Assembly: GCF_026151205.1 (NCBI RefSeq)
Contig: NC_087076.1
Span: forward strand, 21,694,828-21,758,827
Source: Bolinopsis microptera
Taxonomy: Eukaryota; Ctenophora; Tentaculata; Lobata; Bolinopsidae
Reading direction: 5' to 3'
DNA: 64,000 nucleotides
The position numbers were made by a program, and so were the translations under genes. The notes under the pieces are model-generated. The model had not been told where the DNA came from. It saw nothing but the letters and a program-made list of their open reading frames with translations, and did not search any database. Shown one piece after another: positions 12,232-24,671 of the stretch (position 1 is its first letter; each line of letters starts with the position of its first letter).

Positions 12232-13742
12232 ATGTTATGTCGGCGGTTAGTTACGACAAAACTGAGTAAGAGGATCAAGCAACTGTCTCGGACCCGTATC
12301 ACATTTTCCTATGACGTAAGTTCCTATAATAATATTAATATAAAGTTAGATTACTTATAAATCATAACATTAATATGTTTAAACTCGTTGTTTTTTCCTC
12401 TGATAGACACGCCATTATTGAGACTCATTTTGATAATCACTGATTTAACGAGTTTCTTCTATGCAGTTGACTCAGTTAGAAGCAGAATATGAGGTTAATA
12501 TTAATAATTAATGAAATCAGAAAGTTTAATATCAACATTATCCAATATTATATAATATTTTTTCAGCGGGATCTCGAAGTTCTGCGGCCGTTTAACAAGT
12601 TTCTGGTCAAAATAAACTTCCCTGCTGATCTTGCCAACATCTTCCCTGCCCAGCTCAAAGATCTTCTTCAACACAAACACGGCCTAGCCAACGCTGCCCT
12701 CATAAATTACGAAGAATCAGTGGGTTACGTTAACTTTGTTAACGAAGAATCCAAAGTTGACGCTGTCAACTCAAAAACAGACGATACATTTCCATTCCAA
12801 TACTCAGTTGAAGACTATGATCATGTCAAACATATGAGAGGTGGGCGAGGAGATCAGCCTCCATTTGCAGGTACAATCGGAGCTGCATACCGTCCGAGTG
12901 TACATCCTATTGGAAGTATGATGATGCGATTCCTCCAATACGGTCATATTACCGGAACTCAAATAATTCCCTGTCCCTACGATTCAGATCGAGCGTTTTT
13001 CTACTGTAATTATTACCGTTTTAAAGAAAGTGATGCTGCCAGTGAAGCCTTGTCAACAATCCCGGGACACGCTATTTCACAGCATTCAGATGCTGAGGAT
13101 GTGCTAGTGTGGCGGAACATGGACGAAGATGTCCGCAGTTACGGACAACGCGTTAATGTGCAATGTCATCACGAGTTCTCGGACGATTTACTGGCCGAGA
13201 TTCTGGAATATCTGAAACATTACGGTGAAATTGAGAGTATACACCTAAAGGTGCCGTCCGAACTGAACGTCAAGTTCAAGTATTCCCGATCAGTTTTCCA
13301 AATGTTCTATGATATAACGTGGTATGGTAGAATTAAAAAGACTCTCGAAAAATCCGGGACAGAGATAGCCGTAAAGGTTGATAGTGTTTCCCACAAGATA
13401 AAACAGGCACACTCCATAAAATTCACCTCAGTTCCCAAACACGTAGCAGACGCTCACACGTACATATCAAACCTCCTAGACCTAGCTGTATGTAACCCTG
13501 GTGTACTCACCACAAGTCATAACGATAAGACTAAAATAGCGTGGGTTACAATGCCCCATCCATGGTACGTACGGGACGTCAGTTGTAAGGTTCATCAGTT
13601 TCTCAGTTCGGGAGATGCCCCTAAAGAGTATGCAGGGTTAGGAGTTGTGGTGAGGAGTCCGTTTTGGCAGAGCGAGTATATGGATAGGGTAGATGAGGAC
13701 TTACAGAAAGAAAAGAGAAAGAAAAATGAGACTGCTAGTTGA
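12232..13742 (+). CDS. RRM-like repeat protein with mitochondrial-type leader, copy 1
   Basis: Two exons in phase 0: 12232-12315 (donor GAC|gtaagt) and 12567-13742 (acceptor tttttcag), giving 419 residues. Exon 1 starts MLCRRLVTTKLSKR and is basic, Ser/Thr-rich and free of acidic residues until its last residue, as expected for a mitochondrial presequence; an in-frame ATG at 12196 would lengthen it. Exon 2 holds about four beta-alpha-beta repeats resembling RRMs: an RNP1-like GYVNFVNEESKVDAV, then AAYRPSVHP...CPYDSDRAFFY, then two more. The C-terminus is Lys-rich. This is the only intact member of the three tandem paralogues here. RNA binding and mitochondrial location are inferred from fold-like patterns; the family was not identified. 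Confidence 0.75.
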
Positions 13743-14319
13743 CGGTGATGTGGGTTTTTAAATGTGGGGTCTAGGTGTTTGGGACCGTTGATGATAGGTC
13801 TTTACTCTTTATGTCAATGGTTATTAATTTTATTGATAAACTCTGATATTGACCTTATTATTTATCGGCATCTATGGTATTCATTTAATTTATTCCCACG
13901 AACAAGCTTGTATAATAATTTGATGTTTATGTTTCTACTGCGCAGATTATCTTGCATCTTGGCATATTTGCATTCGCTCCTTATATGCCTGAATTTGCAT
14001 CGAGCACTGTATTCAATTTTACCAGGTAACTTGGCTATTTATAATTTTGCAAATTGGAGATTTTAAAGTTTACAGTTTTGGCAGGCAAATTTTTATAAAT
14101 TATCGTATTCCTATTGTATTTCTTTATCAGCTAAACACAGGATATAAAATACTCGCACCCGTTTGGAATGCAATAACCAAAATCAAAATTATTCCCTCGG
14201 AAGTTTATTTTACATATTATTATAATCAATACTTAAATTTATTGCAAAGTATGAATCTTGATCTAACCATTTACCTCAGGAATATAAGTCTGGCCTGTAT
14301 CTTGACTAACCTCTTAACC

Positions 14320-15737
14320 ATGTCTCGTTGTAACAGAAGAATACTACAGCGGTCACCTTCTTTATGTAGCATACGAAGACTGTCCTCAGCTGCAAATACA
14401 AATACCAAGATTTTTTACAACGTAAGATTTATGTTAACCTGTATTATGCTATCTGCTTCTTCAACTCAGTAGTTCAATTTAATTTTTATACTTGTCCAGC
14501 ATAAACTATGATTTACTGATCATATCAGATTTTAAATTGTGTTTTTTTCAGGACGATCTAGACGTGTTCAGACCGTTCAACAACATTGTAAAACTTAAGT
14601 TCGACTCTTCCACTTCGTCACTCAATTCTGAAACCGGATACATGGATCAATCTCCTAAATTGATCTCTGAACGACTATCAACATACGGTTCTGTCAATGG
14701 TCAGTTCATTTGTGATCGTGGCAAAACAGGCTACTTTAACTTCGCCAGCCGTGCAGCAAAAGAAGACGCACTAAAAGCGTCGCCACGAGACACCATGTCT
14801 TTCTACGAAATGGAAGACTACACAGTGGGACAGAGTCGTGACAAACACGAACTACGGCCCTTCAGATACGTGGTGTGCGCGGCATATCGGCCCAGCATCC
14901 ACTCAACCAGCAGAATCATCAGATATCTGGACAAGTTTGGGACAAATGCCGGCAGAGAGCTGGTCCACTGTCCGTACGATCCGGACAGGTTGTTCATGTA
15001 TCTTGCTTACACTGATAAGAGAGTGCTGTCAGACCCGGGTATGAGTGGTAGGAACAGCAACATCAAGGGGGGCGATGTGGCCCGGGATTATCAGGAGATG
15101 GGGTCTGGTGTACTTTGTAACGATGTGTTCTTGTTTCCGTTTACTGGCCATAAAGTTAGAATGTATCGGACTAACGTGGATGTTTTGACACGTGGTGTCA
15201 GTTTGTCTGTACTCAGGGAATATTTGTCTGAAAAGTACGGTGATGTTAGTAGAGTTAAGAATGTTCGGGAGTGCGGGGAAGGGATACATTACGATGTTTC
15301 ATTCAAAGATAAGTACTTTGCATACAGGATTCTGTATCAGAAAACTCATTATGGCCGAATTATCGAAACTATACCAAGTACATCAGATCAGATTTATATC
15401 AGCCAACCACAAGCTCATAAAGAAGTATGGATGCAACATTCTTTGAGACTTTATCAAGTTCCTGAGATTCCTGATGAACATGTTTTTAGTTATCTTGACG
15501 ATTTCTTGGACCGCTTGGGTTGCAATCCAGGGTATTGTGGCTGTGGCCCGTAAGCAGGGTGCAAAATCGATCTTCTATGAGCTGTATTTCGCTAATCCTT
15601 GGCACACTTTTGATGTGTACCATCGTATCATGCAGTCAAAAGTGAATGGTTTTGATCATGGATTTTTTTGCAGTGTTAATAAAGGTTGGAATGATGGAAA
15701 GAATTTTTATGAGGATGTTAAAGAATACTTAGTTTGA
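14320..15737 (+). pseudogene. RRM-like repeat protein, copy 2, single frameshift
   Basis: Same two-exon plan as its neighbours. Exon 1 is 14320-14421 (34 codons, MSRCNRRILQRSPSLCSIRR, ending KIFYN, donor gtaaga), a textbook basic amphipathic leader. Exon 2 starts at 14552 after a T-rich acceptor with DDLDVFRPFNN. It carries GYFNFASRAAKEDAL, AAYRPSIHSTSR, HCPYDPDRLFMY and a last repeat, HSLRLYQVPEIPDE. The main frame ends at 15553 after CNPG. Homology with copy 3 (CNPGIVAV) continues in the next frame as GIVAVARKQGAKSIFYELYF to 15737, so one extra base sits near 15537. It could be a young pseudogene, a truncated protein of about 367 residues, or a sequencing error. Confidence 0.65.
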
Positions 15738-16001
15738 ATTACTTCCGCTTTGACACAAAACGATGAATTATGTTTTGTTTATCTTGTGTTTTAGAATATT
15801 TAAAAGAATCGTTAACTCAGCTATGAAAATATTCTAAAATAATTCAACGATTAATTCAACTCAAGATATAACTTTAAATTATTAAACTCTTAAATTATTT
15901 TAATCACTGCTTAAATAAAACAGCTCTGCAGATGATTTAAAGTCCTCCCCTCATAAACTCCATCTACAAAAAAAAGCTGGTTGGTAACTGAATGGCTCTG
16001 T

Positions 16002-17491
16002 ATGGCTCTCACCTTACGTCTCACTGAACGAACTGTGTTCCCTAGTTACTGTTGCAAGCGCTTCCTCAGACGCCAGTTCTTCTACAATGTGCGTGGTTTC
16101 TATATTTTGTAATTCCTTCGTTGCTTTTTGTTTTGTTGGAGATAGGAGATCACACTACCAGTTGTGTCTTGGAATTATGAACTCAATCTTGCAAAACAAT
16201 TGTTTATAAGTTACAACACAACAATTGCTTTTAAAACCTATTCATTTTCAGGATGATCTGAAAATATTCCGGCCATTCAACAATACTGTCGAGGTGAAAT
16301 TAAAGAACTCCGCCGCTCTGAGCACTTCAGAAGATGTTGAACAAACATCCGACTTCATTAACAAACAGCTATCAACTTGTGGTTCTGTCAATGGACACTG
16401 TATTCTCAGGGAACGTAAAACTGGTTATTTCAATTTTTCTAGTCCTCATGAAAAAGTGGAAGCTCTAAAAACGTTCAGAAAAGGTGATCAATCCCTACCT
16501 TTTTCAGAGATACGAAACTTTGAATTCGGCCGTTATAATTATCACCGTTATCATAGACCCTTTAGGTATTTAATGATTGCAGCCTACCGGCCTAGCATCC
16601 ACTCATCTTGTAGAATACTCAAATATTTAGAACAATTTGGAATTAGCAATGGCAGGGAAGTCGCCCACTGTCCATACGATGAAGACAGACGATTCTTGTA
16701 CTTTTCATATCGTCAGAGAAGTAGCCTGACTCATCCAAGCATTTCTCATAGAAACTGTTTCATTAAGGGCAGTGAAGTTTGTAAGAAGATATAAGGTTGG
16801 AAACAGATGAAACAAGTAATGATGTGTACCTTTATCCTTTTACTGAACATGATGAGAGTAGATACAAGAAAATGATACTTGTCCGTGCGGAAAATACTCG
16901 TTTTACCGGTCGAGTTAAAAACTATTTTGATCTCAAGTATGATAAAATGGTGGAGACGGTAGAGAAGATCGGCAGCGATGACCACGGTCTCAGATTCTGG
17001 TCACATTCCGTGACAGTTACCCCGTTTACAGAATGTTTTACCCTAAAACTCCATTCGGCCAAGTTTGTGAAACTTTTCCAGATACTCCCGATCAGCTCTA
17101 TATCACCACACCAAACCTACCTAAAAGCATATGGAAGCACAACTACCTGCGTTTATTCAACGTTCCTCCTATCACCGAGGGAGAAGATGTTCTAGAGTTT
17201 TTCAATGACTTTCTGGACAGAAACAAATGTAATCCGGGGATTGTTGCCGTGTCTCAATCCGCTGCATCGTACTTTTCCCTGAATCTCCGGAACAGAATCC
17301 GGGATAGTCCGGAAATGCTTAACTCAAAACAGCTGACTGACACATATTATGAAATTTATTTCGCTAATCCTTGGCACGCTGTGGATGTGTGCCAGCGACT
17401 CATACTGTTGAAGGAAGATGGTGGACACGATTTTCACTGTGCTGTTGATTTTTCTTTGTATAGTTCTGTTAAGAAGTATTTGAATGTGTAG
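16002..17491 (+). pseudogene. RRM-like repeat protein, copy 3, two frameshifts
   Basis: Exon 1 is 16002-16088 (29 codons, MALTLRLTERTVFPSYCCKR, ending RRQFFYN) with a weaker donor gtgcgt. Exon 2 begins at 16252 with DDLKIFRPFNN. It shows GYFNFSSPHEKVEAL, AAYRPSIHSSCR and CPYDEDRRFLYF in the first frame, which stops at 16794. Homology resumes in a second frame (NDVYLYPFTEH) and switches again near 17010 to the frame containing YRMFYPKTPFGQV, LRLFNVPPITEGED and YEIYFANPWHAVDV, ending at 17491. Both switches fall where copies 1 and 2 read straight through, so these are lesions in an exon and not introns. Leader exon and splice sites are intact, suggesting recent decay or assembly errors. Confidence 0.65.
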
Positions 17492-17810
17492 GGGCAATGA
17501 ATTTAGTGGTAGGAAAGGGAGCAAGTGGAGTTTTATAGTGACCCTAATGGTGGATCCCTTGTTTTCTTTTGTGCGATCTGTTTTTAATTCAAATTATATT
17601 TAATTTTTGATGTTTGTATCTTGTTGTAGGTAATTTATTTTTACTATTAGTTCAGATGTATCCTTCAAACTCCTCAGAGTTTGTTACATTTTCTGCAATC
17701 TTTCCAACATAACATAAACATAATATGATGAAACATATTTTGAAAACCGCCAACAAAGTCGTTTATCATACATCACCCTCAAACAGTATTTTGCTGAATG
17801 AATAGAAAAT
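17492..17810. other. short intergenic gap
   Basis: AT-rich sequence between the third RRM-like copy and the start of the zinc-finger gene. It should contain the 3' UTR of the former and the promoter of the latter. No specific element recognised. Confidence 0.4.
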
Positions 17811-20800
17811 ATGATCTCATTGGGTACACAGACGGACTTGAACTTTGAGTTGATCCTGAACTTTATCTCTAATGACCTGCCCAGACTGGTCAGCTACGAT
17901 CTGGTGCCCTTGTTGCTCAAGGTCAGTTTTTAATATTATCATGTTGGTGATTTGAGTTAAAGAAGGATCTTTAACATTAACTTTTTGTCACTTCTAATTC
18001 TGCACGTTGCAGATTTGTCAATCATGACGCCGCTATAATACTCTCCTCACGATCAAATATTTCCTGTTCTGTTCTTAGACTCCTAGGATAACTGTATATA
18101 TTATAATAATAATTCTCAAATGAACATCTTTAACCCTCTCACTCTTTCACTTCAGATAATGACAGATCCCTGCAAGGATTCCAGTGGTGATCTCAACAAG
18201 TCTCTACGGCGGAAAGTGGAGGAGCTGATCCGGGATATCGTGGAGAAGAGCCTACCCAAATCACAAACCCTGGAAATAAACAGGGAGGTCACGAGGCCTG
18301 GCAGGGAGGTCACGAGGCCTGGCAGGGAGGTCACGAGGCCTGGCAGGGAAGTCACGAGGCCTGGGTACGCTCCTCTTCCAAAACGGAGGAGAACCAACAC
18401 GGTACGAGCCTTTTAAATCAATAATGACTTGTCTGGAACTTTCGCAAATTTCGTCTAAGAACTGTCTAAAAATAGATTTCCAAAATTATAATTATTTCGA
18501 TGAATGATCCTCCAATGAACATGGGAATTATATCTCAACATGACCACGCTTTAGTCGAGATCACTTAAACCCAGGTAGCGGCCCAACAGAACAGCTCAGT
18601 AACCTTGATCCACAAGCCGGAGTGCCCGGTGTGCGGGGAGGCATTTGAGAGGTATCCTGATGTTGTCCAGCACCTGCTCACTCACAGAGAAACTGTTTTC
18701 AGAGCTATCAACTGTAATCTCTGCAACTTCTTTACCTTTGAGCCACGGGGTAAGCTGTTTTGTATGATGTTTCTGTTTTAAAGTTTAAAAAGGGGGGCTA
18801 ACTCGGTCGGAAATGGATAAAAGTTACAAAAGAGACAATAATAATTATAAACTTACTGCCAAACTACCAGGATCAGTTTCTGCTGATTGTTGACAAGTGC
18901 TGTTTAACTAAGACTTTATAAGCAACATATTAAAAGTCCGTGTTTTAACTTTTAACTCACGGCGGAATTCTTCCTTTAATGAAAAGAAACTAAAGTGGTT
19001 AATTAAAATCCGTTTTCAGCGCTGGCTGGTCACATGAAAGACACCCATCTACTAGGTAAAGGAGCTCCAATAAGTTTACGCTGTAAGATTTGTCAGGAAG
19101 CGTTCTACAGTGAATCTGCTCTCAAAAAGGTTTGTAGTTTTCATATCATATTATTATCACGTCGTGATTATTCCTCTCGTTAATACCGCCTATATTGAAA
19201 TACCTGATACCTGATCCCTGATACCTGATACCTGATCCCTGATACCTGATCCCTGATCCCTGATACCTGATCCCTGATACCTGATACCTGATACCTGATA
19301 CCTGATACCTGATACCTGATACCTGATACCTGATACCTGATACCTGATACCTGATCTCTGATCCCTGATACCTGATCTCTGATCTCTGATCCCTGATCCC
19401 TGATCTCTGATCTCTGATACCTGATACCTGATCTCTGATCTCTGATTTCTGATACCTGATCCCTGATCCCTGATCTCTGATCCCTGATCCCTGATCCCTG
19501 ATACCTGATCCCTGATCCCTGATACCTGATCTCTGATACCTGATCTCTGATCCCTGATACCTGATCCCTGATCCCTGATCTCTGATCCCTGAACCCTGAT
19601 CCCTGATCCCTGATACCTGATACCTGATACCTGATCCCTGATCCCTGATCCCTGATCCCTGATCCCTGATCCCTGATCTCTGATCATGTCAGTCATTTGC
19701 TGTCGTTTTAAAACAAATCATTAATAATTGTACAATTACAAAGTTTGATAAAACAATTTAACATGATGTAACATGTCATAATTACAGCACAAGAGATCGT
19801 TCCACAGAGGCAGCGACATCCCCAAATGCCCGAGATGTAACGTCCTCTTCGAGTTCTCCAGTCAGCTAGTAACCCACCTGAGATTCTCTGCTACATGTGG
19901 GGGAGACACCAAACCTCCTGACCCGGAAACCACTAGATACTTGAAGCTCCCTCCCACACGTACTGCTACACGTACTGCTGCTGCCACCAGTCACCGACCC
20001 TCCTCCGCTACTCCTAACATCGCCACCCCACAATCAGCTACGCTGGTGTCGGGGCAGGGCAGCACTAATACAGCTAACATGGTGGGAAATGCTCTGTTGA
20101 GTGCACTAACTTTAGAAACGGGTGCTAGAGGTGCTGGGGGCATTGCTGCTGATTCCTCCATTGTCACTGCCTCTCAAACCAGTCAGATTCTGGTAAGTAC
20201 TAAGTAGGGAGGGGTTGTCAGACTGACAATGTATACACTATACATCTCACTGAGCTTTTGTTTTTTATTAATTTTATAGTTAAAAGTCTCATATCATATG
20301 CTACCTAAGTTAACTTTCATTGATATATCATACGAGGTTAGGCAGGGTACAGACTACAGTTAGTAGTAAAAGTTAAACGTTTTGTTTCATTCAAGGTTTA
20401 TTAATAACTTATGAAATTTAACTTCGTCGTGTTGTAAAAATCCGTTGTAAGAAATTTAAATTTTTTTCAAGGGTATTTAAGTCTTATTTTGGAGTTTATT
20501 ATAACGCTTTCGCAGGGACCACAAAATATGTCTGACAATTTAATTATGGATCCAACGACGGGTGTGCCAATACCAGTGGCTCAGTTTGTGGAAAAGCGAC
20601 AAGCGGAGATAGCCAACGGCGTGGAAATCATGAATACTACCGCTCATACAAGTAAAGGATATAAGTGTTCTGTATGCAACAGATCTTTCACGTCTCTGTC
20701 GATGTTGGTGCACCATAATGAAAAGGTTAGCTAATTTCCAAATTGTTTGTCGACTCTTAAATACTCTAAGTAAGAACTCTAAACAAACATTTAACCAATA

Positions 20801-23800
20801 AGATGTGCTTCTTATTGCTATAATTCTTCCTCGTCAGTTCTCATCTGCTAGTATGTTGATTTAAAGAGTTGGGGGTTTTGTTTAGGACCATTGGGGGCTT
20901 TGAGAAATATTTAAAGTTGTCATTTTGCTAGGGCCCAAATAGTCCTGAAATGAAGGGCTCGTGTTTGGTTCCATGCAGTCAGAGGTAAATTATGCATTTT
21001 GAGTCCTGAAATGCACCAAACGCTCCTTTAGATATGATGTTGATAGAATTAAGTTGACAATCAATAGTAAAAAATTAATTGCAGAATGTGATAACAAGGC
21101 AACTTGTACAAATAAAGTTAAAAAGAAAGTATGGTCCCGGGTCCGAAAAATGCTCCCAAAATATGCATTCAATCAATGATCATCTTTAAAACAGCTCAGT
21201 AAATATAGTATATACCCTTCCATTATGTCTGTATACACTCAATGGTTTAAGACTTCAGTCAATTTAAAGTATGAACTCTAGCTCTTGTACGGGTTCCAGT
21301 GCCTTTAAGTCCTTGGAGGATGAGGATGATGAGGAGGCAGAAAAGGATGAGGAGGAAACGGAGGATATTTAGGGAAATGGTTAACGCTTTCAGGCAGTGA
21401 GCTTCAATTGGGCTCCGCCCACCTATATTATACTTAGTGTATATCATATTATGTAGTATACGTACGTAATGTTAGACTAAATTTGTGTCACTAACGAGAT
21501 AAGGCACAGGGATACCATCATTGTTGAAACGTGGTACATCCGGAGATGAATTATACTAAACGATAAAATACATAGTTCTTTCGAAAAACAAACCTTGAAC
21601 AGACTCCTTATAATAATGTATTGATCGTGAATATAGGGTCAGTTTCTGGTAATTGGAAAGCCAATTAGTGCAGAGGGTGTAAACTGTAATTGGGCTGATT
21701 GGTGTCCTTAATGGTGTGATATCTGTGTCTCCTATATCCTAATTACCCCCCTCCTTTCCCCTAATTAGGATGTGCGAGACGTTTTTTTATAAGCAGGCGG
21801 ATCAAAAGAAATGGCAGATTCATAATACTTGAGTGGTAGGGGAAGAAAAGGATTTTTCTTATTATAAGTGATTATTGATCAATATCGTAGTGCCAAGTCG
21901 AACAATCGATTGTATAAAGCGGATCAAATGGAATGAAAAATTGGGATTAAAAGGCAGATTTCCAATACTTGAGTGGTGGGAATTTCATATTATATAAAGA
22001 TCAAGCTGCTACTAAGTTAGTAAGTTGTCAGAGGCCACGATCGTCAGGACATGAAGTCAAGCAAATGATAGATTCAGTGCTGTGTAGTATTTATCAAGTC
22101 ATGGGTGCAGTAATTATTCGGCATGCGCAACACAAGCGGTGGAAACTGCAATATTATGTATGATATATCATAAATATACATAAATACATAATCACTGAGT
22201 AACGATGATCACCTTACGTTATTAACTAGTAAATATCAATTAGTGACCGTCACCTAGAAACTATCACTTAGTAACCGTGACCTAGTAACCGTCACCTAGT
22301 AACTATCACCTAGTAGTAACCGTCACCTAGTAACCATCACCTAGTAACTGTCACCTAGTAACTATCACTTAGTAACCGTCTCCTAGTAACTATCACCTAG
22401 TAATCGTCACCTAGTAACTATCACCTAGTAACCGTCACCTAGTAACTATCACTTAATAACCGTCACCTAGTAACTATCACCTAGTAGTAACCGTAACCTA
22501 GTAACTATCACCTAGTAACCGTCACCTAGTAACTATCACCTAGTAACCGTCACCTAGTAATGCTACTCTTCCTTGCAGGCACATCTCCGGAAGAAAACTC
22601 TCTCCTGTACACAATGTCACCTCCTCTTCGCCACCTTCCCTGAACTTGACTCACACTTTCACAGAATACACAGAAAGAGAAGTTCACCCACTTCAGAGAC
22701 CCCCACTATCCGACCTGTAGCGTTCAGCTGCGATAACATGTCTCTTAATAAGACTGATAACAGAACTGATAAGAAAGCCAATGAGAAAACAGATGGGGAG
22801 AGTGCCGCCAAGTCTTTAACTAAATCAACCAAGTGTTCAGTTGAGAAGAAAACAAATCCTCCTGATCTACAAGTAATTTTGAGATTTGTTATGATCTGCA
22901 TATTTTACTCATGATCTGCATATTTTACTCATGATCTGCATATTTTATTCATGATCTGCATATTTTATTCATGATCTGCATATTTTATTCATGATCTGCA
23001 TATTTTATTCATGATCTGCATATTTTATTCATGATCTGAATATTTCATTCATGATCTGCATATTTTACTCGTGATCTGCATATTTTACTCATGATATTGA
23101 ATGTTCATCATTACTTACTTTAGGTTACTTTAGGTAGGTTCGGCAGGGATCGCTTCTGGACAACAGTATCAAGTACGTCCTCCAATCACTCCTGGCTTAG
23201 ATCTTTTTGTAGAGTCCATTCCAGAAGAGAATTATTTGTGATGGCGGTATACCCTTTTGTGGGCGGGGTGTCCGGGAAGCCTTTCAGGAATTTAGCAAGG
23301 GAGGATTTGAAAGTTTCCAAGACTTGGATTGTGTTAACTTCCTTGGGGAGCAGGTTCCATAGTTTGGCTGCTTTTACTCCAAAAGAGTTTTCATAATGGG
23401 TCGAGATTGAGCATTGTGCCTTTTTGTTAAATGCAGGCACAGTGGCCTTTACACCGTGTCGGGAGCTTTCCTTGAACTGCATGTTGATGTCGTTCGGAGC
23501 TAGTCCATTCATCATCTTCCATGTATGGATAATGATGTATCGTTCTCTGCGTCTCTGTAATGAGAGAAGATTCAGGTTCTGCAGGCGTTCCCAGTAATCA
23601 AGGTTCTGGCAGCCACTGATTCGACGAGTGTAGTGTCGTTGGATGCTTTCAATAGCTTCTATATCGCTGATCTTGTCAGGGTTCCACACCGGGCAGCAGT
23701 ATTCGAGTTTGCTTCTCACCATGGTTTTGTAGAGTGTGAGCATGAGGAAGCGTGACCTATCTCTGAATACGCTAAGGACCCATGACGTCATCGTCCTTGC

Positions 23801-24595
23801 TGTTTTAGCCATCTGCTGTATGTGAGAAGACCAGGAGCAGTCATTTGACAGGAGAACCCCTAGATCCTTCACAGTTTTGGCTGGGTCAATAGTTCTTCCA
23901 TTTGTTAAATAATAAATTGTTACAGGAATATTGACTGGTGAAGGGCAATTCTCTTAACAGTAATGAATTGTTCAAGCTGTAATTCAATATTTCGAATTTG
24001 GCCTCATTTAGTTGCATGTTGTTCTTCAGGGCCCAAGCGATTACATTTAGGAGGTCGTCTTGAAGTAGGCTTTTGGTAGCTAAGTCCATGATTTTTCCAA
24101 TGAGCTTGGTGTTGTCAGCAAACACCTTTCCCAGAGCGGTAACCAATGTATCAAGTTGGTCGTCAATGTATAGAATGAAAAGATGCAATTTAAACCAAAT
24201 CTTTGTAATTATGTACTTTCTGCTTTTCTGATACAAATTTAATGAATCAAAAGGTTGCAATAATTGTAACATAGTACAATCTACAGGGCATTAAGAATAT
24301 TTTGCATCATGCCTCGACGTGTACCGATTCTGAGAATAAAGCGTGTGAAGATAAAACAAACAAAGCAACCGTTCTTGAGCTTGAGACACCGGGCAAGGAG
24401 GAGATCAAGCAGAAAAATAAAAGAAAAGCAAAACCTTCAGACAATAAAACTTCCGAAACTGAGTCCAGCAGTGAACATTTAGACTCAGAAATGGAGAAAT
24501 GTAAAGAATTTAGCTCAGATAAAAGCTCCGATTATGTTCAGATAAAATCCAAACGAGGAAGAACGACCGCCAAAATTGACTACAGCAAACTGTAG
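17811..24595 (+). CDS. C2H2 zinc-finger protein, eight exons
   Basis: Exons 17811-17921, 18156-18401, 18575-18749, 19020-19129, 19788-20192, 20516-20725, 22579-22872 and 24287-24595 join in consistent phase with GT-AG borders and give 619 residues. The start MISLGTQTDLNFELIL is the first ATG of exon 1. Six C-x2-C-x12-H fingers are visible: CPVC and CNLC (exons 3-4), CKIC (exons 4-5), CPRC with a Cys in the last ligand position (exon 5), CSVC (exons 6-7) and CTQC (exon 7). Exon 2 has basic KRRR and a four-fold REVTRPG repeat; the Ser/Lys/Glu-rich C-terminus ends KIDYSKL. Several fingers are split by introns at the second His. A nuclear DNA-binding role is inferred from the finger class; no orthologue was recognised. 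Confidence 0.85.
18282..18365 (+). repeat. in-frame 21-bp tandem repeat, four units
   Basis: Four copies of a 21-bp unit (gaggtcacgaggcctggcag) in exon 2 of the zinc-finger gene encode REVTRPG four times. The last copies carry single-base changes. The length is a multiple of 3, so copy-number change would keep the frame. Confidence 0.9.
19199..19687. repeat. 7-bp satellite in zinc-finger intron 4
   Basis: About 70 units of a heptamer, with cctgata, cctgatc and tctgatc variants intermixed. It lies wholly inside the intron between exons 4 and 5. The long minus-strand open frame across it (GIRDQ repeats) is a by-product of the 7-mer and not a gene. Confidence 0.95.
20726..22195. other. zinc-finger intron 6, unique part
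   Basis: AT-rich intronic sequence. Two similar stretches (about 21785-21845 and 21900-21975) both contain gcggatcaaa, a ggcagatt stretch and aatacttgagtggt, an old local duplication. No exon or RNA gene recognised. Confidence 0.4.
22196..22560. repeat. 14/28-bp minisatellite in zinc-finger intron 6
   Basis: Alternating cctagtaaccgtca and cctagtaactatca half-units build a roughly 28-bp period. The array ends immediately before the polypyrimidine tract and acceptor of exon 7 (exon start 22579). Confidence 0.9.
22891..23095. repeat. 20-bp minisatellite in zinc-finger intron 7
   Basis: About ten units of atgatctgcatattttattc with a few substitutions, starting 18 bp after the donor of exon 7. 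Confidence 0.9.
23186..24272 (-). mobile_element. LINE fragment, C-terminal reverse transcriptase
   Basis: Minus-strand remnant of a non-LTR retrotransposon inside intron 7 of the zinc-finger gene. The upstream segment (24272-23886) shows KVFADNTKLIGK, corresponding to the FADD catalytic motif with an Asp-to-Asn change, and NNMQLNEAKFEIL. The downstream segment (23872-23186) shows KDLGVLLSNDCSWSSHIQQM, RSKLEYCCPVWNP and the usual C-terminal tail ending in KDLSQE. The two lie in different frames and upstream RT motifs are absent, so it is 5'-truncated and dead. The jockey/CR1-type layout is a family-level judgement. Confidence 0.85.
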
Positions 24596-24646
24596 ATTGT
24601 TGAATTGTTTTAAGTAGTCACAGTTAGATTTTAAGTTTGCCTTACA

Positions 24647-24671
24647 AGTTATATATATATATATATATATT
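24647..24671. repeat. AT dinucleotide microsatellite
   Basis: A run of alternating t and a just downstream of the zinc-finger stop codon, in its presumed 3' UTR. Confidence 0.8.

Noticed and set aside
19190..19696. A 168-codon minus-strand Gly-Ile-Arg-Asp-Gln repeat protein
   Set aside because: It is the translation of a 7-bp intronic satellite within a well-supported zinc-finger gene.
22659..22901. A minus-strand gene antisense to zinc-finger exon 7
   Set aside because: It is the shadow of an exon that has good splice sites and a zinc finger on the plus strand.
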